Below are positions 58,436 through 64,000 of a stretch of 64,000 nt of DNA, piece by piece. The notes beneath the pieces were generated by a model. It made no database searches. It saw only the letters and a list, made by a program, of their open reading frames with translations, and was not told the DNA's origin. Positions within the stretch are counted from its first letter, which is position 1; each line of letters begins with the position of its first letter. This DNA comes from Tethya wilhelma (Eukaryota; Porifera; Demospongiae; Tethyida; Tethyidae): NCBI GenBank assembly GCA_964030475.1, contig CAXIPT010000028.1:1-64000 (forward strand). The letters run 5' to 3'. The position numbers and the translations under genes are program-made.

Positions 58436-58630
58436 ACCCTGACAAAACAGCCTATGGGGAGATTGCAGGTGGATCTACTGGAGGCTATGAGGATAATTGA
58501 GAGTGCACACACATATGGCGCAATGGAAGAAAACGGTTTCAGTGGAAGCAGCTTATCACAGAGTTCAAATCCTGTGATTATGTTTCTCTTTATGCAAATA
58601 ATGGAGAATCTACAAAGACTGCTTAGACAT
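58436..58630 (+). pseudogene. Relic of an A-type Ig-TM gene (last exon)
   Basis: The sequence resembles the end of the A1 last exon: DKTAYGEIAGGSTGG, then a jump over the transmembrane segment, then HTYGAMEENGFSGSSLSQSS and a degenerate end. The helix-coding bases are deleted, the frame is broken, and no Ig exon precedes it. It marks a collapsed A-B unit between B1 and A2. Confidence 0.7.
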
Positions 58631-58724
58631 TACTTTGTGTATTAGTTTAAACCATATTAAACATTGCAACTATATTCATTAAATATATCTGGATATTTGC
58701 ATTTCAAAATGGGCTAAAAACCCA

Positions 58725-58860
58725 TGTGACCTGTTGTCTCTAATTTGGTAGCTAAAGATTATATCACAGTCTAGTTTGAGGGAAAGAGCAAGATTTGAGT
58801 GGGATCCAGGAGCAAACCACAACTACACATACCAATGGAACTACCAACTACTACAATGTA
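58725..58860 (+). pseudogene. Relic of a B-type gene 5' region
   Basis: Contains the CTAATTTGGTAGCTA element and the GAGTGGGA(T)CC..AGCAAACCACAA stretch that precede B1 (~56438-56530), B2 (~60341) and B3 (~62187). No signal-peptide exon follows. From ~58870 to 59160 there is only AT-rich DNA. Confidence 0.55.
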
Positions 58861-59189
58861 TTCTTTTTTTACAAGTTCAGTTGGTAATATTATATTCCTC
58901 GATCCCTAGTATTATGGTATGTAAATGAATATTATTATATAGATTTTCATAGTCCATTTGACCTTTTGGTACATATGATTATACTGGCATGTAAATATTG
59001 TTATTGTATTAATATGCATAGGCAATGAAAAAACAAAACAAACCAATACTAGGTCTATTGCAATTATTAATAATCACCTATGGGTATGCAATCACAATCA
59101 CATCAATAAACCCATGGATCGCTAAATCTTACTAACCTGTGTTGTCGGTTTTATTAGTTTGGGGTCCACCATTACAATGGATATAAGAC

Positions 59190-60240
59190 AAAGAAGGGGA
59201 GAGACAGCTGCTGCTGGTGTAGTTACCTACCATGTCAGTGAAGAGGTAACACATTGAAATACCACTACACAGCACTAGTAATGGCTGTAATGTGTGCCCA
59301 GGAGGGATCACTAGAATAACGAGTGCTGCCACAGACAAAGAATCAAACTACCAAGTATCTTGGAACGACAAAATGAATGAAGTCTTTGTATACACGTAGG
59401 TACACGTGTACAAAGATCCTGGTAAGTATTAAATTATGGACACAATTACATTACAGATCCCAAAAGACTCTTTAGTGTTGCTAATGGCTACAGCTATTCT
59501 AATAAAGGTGTATTTCTCGTGTACACATGAAGGAGTTGGTAGCAAGATGAAGACATCAACTATTATGATTAACCTTGAACACATATAATATTACTTTCAC
59601 ATTCAATTCTCTTGCCTATAAGCTAGGGTAGTAATTTACATCATAATATTATTGTTGCTCTTCTTTCATAGAACTTGTACTACAAACGGCTGAGAACAAT
59701 GTCAAAGAAAACAGTGACATGCACTTTAATTGTGAACTCCATTTTAACGGCGCAATTCCTGATAATCTATACACGCACATTTCAATCAAGCACAACAAAT
59801 CTCACCCAATAAAGCGTTGTGTGGACACAGCTGTTTGTGAGGTCAATATTTCAAAGGCCAACATACCCAAAGATGAAGGGCACTACTACTGCAGTGCAGC
59901 AATAGACAACACCCTTCACCACTGGTTCTATGTGAGCTCTAGACCAGTGTATGTGAACATAGAACCCCATAAAACAGCCTATGGGAAGATTGTGGGAGGA
60001 TCTATTGGAGGTGTTGTGCTAATCATTATTTCTGCAACTATAATTTCTGTTGTGATGTGGTGCAGAAGGAAGAAAAGAGACCAAAGGAATCATTTAGAGA
60101 GGAACAGTGAGGGTGTACCATCATATGGTTCATTGGAAGAAAATGGCTCTAAAGGAAGCAGTGTCAGGTCACAGAAGTACTCAAATCCTAACGACAGTAC
60201 TTCTCTAGATGACAAAGGAGACTCTACACAGAATGTTTGA
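59190..60240 (+). pseudogene. Ig-like membrane gene A2, probably inactive
   Basis: Homologue of A1. The last exon, ~59672-60240, is open and encodes the Ig-like domain (DEGHYYCSAAID), transmembrane helix and a tail with VPSYGSLEEN. Upstream parts are damaged: a ~180-bp deletion joins GAAGAGGTAA to CACATTGAAATACC, removing the TATA box, start codon and signal peptide. The exon 2 homologue (59458-59580) has lost the splice donor found in A1 (CCAGTTG then GTAAGC). An ATG at 59719 could start a 173-residue product lacking a signal peptide. I judge it a decaying copy, though a rescued transcript is possible. Confidence 0.65.
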
Positions 60241-60443
60241 TATGAAAATATGAATTAAGTTGTAATGTTTATGTTCATACCAGTAAACAAAATTCAATGT
60301 AAGAGAGATTTTAATTATTCACAAAATCATGTGATGTCCCAAATTTGGTAGCTAGTCTGCATCAGTCAGCCAGAAAGAATACAAGATTAGTAACAAACCA
60401 CAAGTGCATGTACCAAGCTTTGAAGTGGCTAGATGTATTGTGC

Positions 60444-61050
60444 ATGGACACAATGATGAGAAGGTGCGTTAAAGAGAAATTTGTTACAATAGTCATGTGT
60501 TTCTTGCATCTATGCATGCACACACAGTCCTCAGCAAGTGGTCTTGCTCTTCCTTAGTCTGAGTGTGATCTCTCTAACTCCTACACTGGCCATAGTAAAG
60601 GAATGTCCTTTAATGACTTATCATGTACCAATACATCGTGAAAGATTTATTGACTTAAAGCTCTTTGAAGATTCGTGCCTTGTATGTCCAGGCAGTGAGC
60701 AAGATAGAAAGAAACCTGATATTACTGGAGTGCCAGAGCTGATTAGCGATATCAATGCAACACTATACTGGAACCATCATGATATAATTCTACAAGTATG
60801 ATGTGCACTGTGTGTCAATATAACTGAGGATGATTCATGATTCTCCTACATAAACATTGTAGACACAATGGTATTATAACATGGCTTTAAATTCCTAATA
60901 TATAGGTGCCAGAGGATTCATTTAGAACATTACCAAAGGGGCAGGAGAGTTATGTATATATATCTTTATATCATAAGTGTGGCCAAATTGAACCATTTAC
61001 AGAGCAGATGAATCCAACGATAAATATTGCATTGGTACCAGTTGGTAAGT

Positions 61051-61088
<38 letters not shown>

Positions 61089-61685
61089 ATTACTCAAGAT
61101 GAGGAGCGAAAACTCAAGACTGGATTAATGATCGGCGTGCCTGTTGGGATAGTTGTACTAGTTGGAATAATGGTAACAATAATTGTAGCGAAGAGATGGC
61201 CAAGACCGCCAAAACCTATAGGACCACCACCAGATGATCAATATGAAGGTAGGGATGCATCACCAGGGCCAAGACATCGTATAGACGAAGGTATGATTAC
61301 ACATAATTATTATGTTGTATATTTGTTGATTAGTAATGAGAAATGTTTGTTGACTCCACAGAAATAGGTGTAGATGACCACATAGACTTTGGACCAGATG
61401 GTACAATTATATGTTAACCCTATAATTAAACAATGTGAACTGGTTGCTAATGTTTCAGGTCAAAGACCCCCTTCGAGCATCCCATTATCAGATTATGATA
61501 CTGACACACCACAGAGCGCAAGGAACACTCCCTCCCGTCTAGCCACGGCCACTACACCTCTACTGGGTAGCTTCAGTGGATACGAATCCACAGGATCAAA
61601 GACTTCAAAAAAATCGATTGGCTCAAAACATGATGATCCAGTTTCAATTGCACCACTTGGAAACAGCAAATCGAGTGGAGTTTGA
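60444..61685 (+). CDS. B-type membrane gene B2 lacking the Ig domain
   Basis: Exons 60444-60463, 60528-60795, 60906-61044, ~61101-61290, ~61363-61400 and ~61460-61685. Signal peptide MDTMMRSPQQVVLLFLSLSV; N-terminal module with SCLVCPGSEQD and HKCGQ; then, directly after a (CA)n intron, the juxtamembrane DEERKLKTG, the helix GVPVGIVVLVGIMVTIIVA and KRWPRPPKPIGPPP. The tail ends SSGV, again a class I PDZ-type end. The ~150 codons for the Ig domain present in B1 are missing at the microsatellite. Either the gene lost its Ig domain through the repeat or the assembly collapsed there. Confidence 0.7.
61048..61086. repeat. (CA)n microsatellite in gene B2
   Basis: A pure CA run in the intron where the Ig exon is expected. 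Its right edge passes directly into sequence homologous to the 3' end of the B1 Ig exon. Confidence 0.9.
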
Positions 61686-62004
61686 AACCAGCTGGAGAAA
61701 TAGCCCTAGATATGTAGCTACAAGAGTGCATTTCTGTCATAACACATTGTTCTTAACACACGTACACATACTGTTTCACATTAATTTTGTGTATAAAATT
61801 TTTTGGTTTTGGTAATACAATCATTATATCAAGACTAGAGGTTACTTTAGCAAGAGAGAATCACTCAGATGCTACATAATTTATCGCCAGATCAAAAGTA
61901 CATCACAGTTAATGTGGGGAGGGGCTGGTTTACGAGGCTAATTCTCTCCACTCTAAAGATAATGTGGTGGATCTCAGAGTAGCCATACTAGGTACTAAAA
62001 AAAT

Positions 62005-62090
62005 AACTATAGGGGTAAGTGAGGGTGTACAAACGTATGGTGCAATATGGAATAAATCCTTTCAGTAGAAGCAGGCTGCTTAAATGTACT
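62005..62090 (+). pseudogene. Relic of an A-type tail
   Basis: GTGAGGGTGTACAAACGTATGG followed by TGCAATATGGAA corresponds to the (S)EGV..TYGA.EE segment of A-type tails, with a stop soon after. It precedes the B3 promoter, keeping the A-B order. Confidence 0.55.
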
Positions 62091-62302
62091 AAAATTAAAA
62101 TTGCGTAGTATGAACGAAAATATAAAATTTACATAGTACTATTCACAATAGACAAAATAAGCATGTGATCCCTTGTCCCTAATTTGGTAGATACAGACTG
62201 TCTGGGCAAAAATTGAACACAAAGATTGGTTGCAAATTGAGTGGGAGCAAACCACAAGAGTGCATGTAAGCTTTGAAGTGGCTGGTGTATGTGGACACAA
62301 TA

Positions 62303-62878
62303 ATGATAAGGTAAGTTCAGGAGAAATTATGTTTACAACAGAATTTAGCAGTCAAGTGTTCTTGTATGTAAACAAGTGCAGTCCTCAACAAGGAGTCGTG
62401 TTCTTCCTTTCTCTGAGTGTGGTCTCCACACTAGCCATACTAAACGAATGCCCTATAACAACATACTACATAACAGCACACCATGAAACCTTCATTGACT
62501 TGAAGCTCTCTGAAGGTGAAATGTGCATCGCATGTCCAGGCAGTGAGGAAGACAGAAAGAAACCTGACATTACTGGAGTGGAAAATTTCACTAGCAACAT
62601 CTTCAATACAGAAATATATTGGAAAAGGGACAACATTCTTATAAAAGTATGTGTCATACAACTGAACCTAATTCACAAATAATGGTATAAATCATACGTA
62701 TGACGTGGCTTTAAATTCCTCTCTTACTACTCATAGGTGCCAAAGGATTCAGTTAGTATATTAACTGAGGAACAGGAGAATCTCATAGAGATAATTTTTG
62801 ATCATGAGTGTACTCTTGAAACAGAAAAGAAGGTAGTTTCCAAGAAAATAACCATAAAGTTGCTACCAGTAACTGTAG
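62303..62878 (+). CDS. B-type membrane gene B3, N-terminal part only
   Basis: Exons 62303-62310, 62382-62646 and 62737-62878, in phase, encode a signal peptide (MISPQQGVVFFLSLSVVS), the N-terminal module with MCIACPGSEEDRKKPDITGV, and the second half with HECTLE, ending VTV in phase 1. The (CA)n at 62897 runs into an N at 62945, and what follows is an opposite-strand gene. The Ig, membrane and tail exons are therefore missing here, most likely through a wrong join. Confidence 0.75.
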
Positions 62879-62896
62879 GTAAGTGAGATGGCCGTG

Positions 62897-62909
62897 AACA
62901 CACACACAC

Positions 62910-62944
<35 letters not shown>

Positions 62945-62945
62945 N
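62897..62945. repeat. (CA)n microsatellite with N after B3
   Basis: CA repeat closed by one N at 62945. Gene orientation flips across it. Confidence 0.9.
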
Positions 62946-63008
62946 AACAAACAAACAAGGAAACATATCTGAGTGCATTTTCCCACACAGTGTCAGCCAT
63001 TAACTGGT

Positions 63009-63914
63009 TCAGAAGTTTTCGGTGGTTTGTTCAGTGTGAGCCTGAGAGACCTGGTCACCATGATGTCTTGAGGATCCTTCTGATGACCTAGAACTGCTCG
63101 TACTTGGCCTAAAGTCATTTCCATTTTTCCTGAATCCACTCAAGTCTCCATATTGACCTGACATAGAGTCTTGAGAGCACGAACTACTACCGTACAGTAC
63201 ACTGAGAGGAGATTTGCATGCGTCCCCTGTAATTATAGCATTACTCATAAATTGTAGTTATAAACTGTCTGTACAAACTTCTGTATTACTAACTGTGCAA
63301 TTATAATAAGCTATCATAGATGCAGCTGTTTACTCTTTTCTTCTCCTGTCTTCCGTGTGGCACCTGCTAAAAGGGATAAAGTTTTTCTGTTGATATAATT
63401 TTCTATTTTGGGCATTTTGTTTGTATCATACCGGTATGTTTGCTCCCATCACAGCCAAGAAGCCTCTGATTCTCACATGATGGCATCTTTGCTCTAGATC
63501 TGAACCACTTTACAGTAACTGCTACTGTAACCACCACAAGTATTGTACCACAGCAACCTACAATGGCCCCTCCACCGACAGACCCTCCAATAACCAGTCT
63601 GAATACGTTGTCATCTACACCAGTGTTTCTCTTCACAAACACTGGTTGTGAGTTCACATGAAGCCAGTGTTCCAGACCATTGTCAATGTCTGCGCTACAG
63701 ATGTAGTAATTGTAGCCTTCATCCTTTGGTATGTTGGCTTTTGAAGCATTAGCCATGCATGTATTGGTGTCCTCGCAGTTGTTAAGCTGAGCTCGAGATT
63801 TGTTATAGATCGTAATGTGTGTGCATGGATTGTAAAGAGCTGTACCACTGAAATGGAGTTCACAAGTAAAGAGAATGACATCATCATTTGTTTCGTTCAT
63901 TTTTAGTATAAGCT
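63009..63914 (-). CDS. Ig-like membrane receptor F, opposite strand, 3' part
   Basis: Three exons: 63432-63914, a short one at about 63326-63367, and 63009-63227. The first encodes an Ig-like domain (FTCELHFSGTA, NNCEDTNTCMANAS, then DEGYNYYICSADID), a stalk, a transmembrane segment (VIGGSVGGGAIVGCCGTILV) and KWFRSRAK. The rest is a Ser-rich tail ending TTENF. The acceptor position and phase (G|AG, giving Glu-Leu) equal those of the A and B Ig exons, so it is a third relative. The upstream exons lie beyond the right end of the window. Confidence 0.75.
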
Positions 63915-64000
63915 CTACAATGGGAGAAATAAATCAGTCATAATACAGTATATTGAATATATATCTACAATGTCATACAATCATTTCACATTGATTGTGT

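Overview
This is eukaryotic, animal-type DNA, most likely from a marine sponge or another early-branching invertebrate. Genes are split by many short GT-AG introns. Intergenic spaces are small and filled with miniature inverted-repeat elements and microsatellites. The gene set is metazoan: a CAD-type pyrimidine multienzyme, PREB/Sec12, a class I HDAC, an ANK-ROC-COR protein and Ig-type membrane receptors. The species call is inference. I checked most exon boundaries by splice consensus and codon-phase arithmetic.

Layout. 1-7.2 kb: repeat-rich DNA with three arrays of a ~35-bp minisatellite and a ~2.9-kb near-identical duplication that carries the middle exons of HADHA twice. 5.9-8.8 kb (-): HADHA (mitochondrial beta-oxidation), head-to-head with COX5B (8.9-11.1 kb, +). 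11.4-12.7 kb (+): an intronless BTB/T1-domain KCTD-like gene. 13.6-33.4 kb (-): a complete 40-exon CAD gene (about 2231 aa). Its 8.3-kb intron 15 holds two opposite-strand paralogues of a secreted Cys-rich protein family. 33.4-43.4 kb: repeats, a truncated non-LTR retrotransposon, a damaged ankyrin fragment and a small two-exon death-fold-like gene. 43.4-47.5 kb (-): an ANK-ROC-COR (Roco) protein. 47.7-51.2 kb (-): PREB/SEC12, head-to-head with the 5' half of an HDAC1/2 gene (52.3 kb, +); a young-looking DNA transposon sits between the two starts. 54.0-54.9 kb (-): the 3' part of a TTC9-like TPR gene. 55.1-63.9 kb: a tandem cluster of single-pass Ig-like membrane proteins in two alternating types, A and B, with relics between them.

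The housekeeping genes are conserved and intact except where runs of N occur (2897, 7199, 48257, 53371-53374, 57239, 62945). Nearly all of these lie in or beside microsatellites. HADHA, PREB, HDAC, TTC9-like and the Ig genes all lose exons or change orientation at or near them, so those points are probably unreliable scaffold joins.

The most interesting part is the Ig cluster. It consists of repeating A-B gene pairs encoding secreted-signal, CxxCPG module, Ig-like domain, transmembrane helix and signalling-type tail. An ITIM-like motif occurs in an A tail and class I PDZ-ligand C-termini occur in B. This organisation resembles allorecognition or immune-receptor complexes of other invertebrates, but the function is inferred only.
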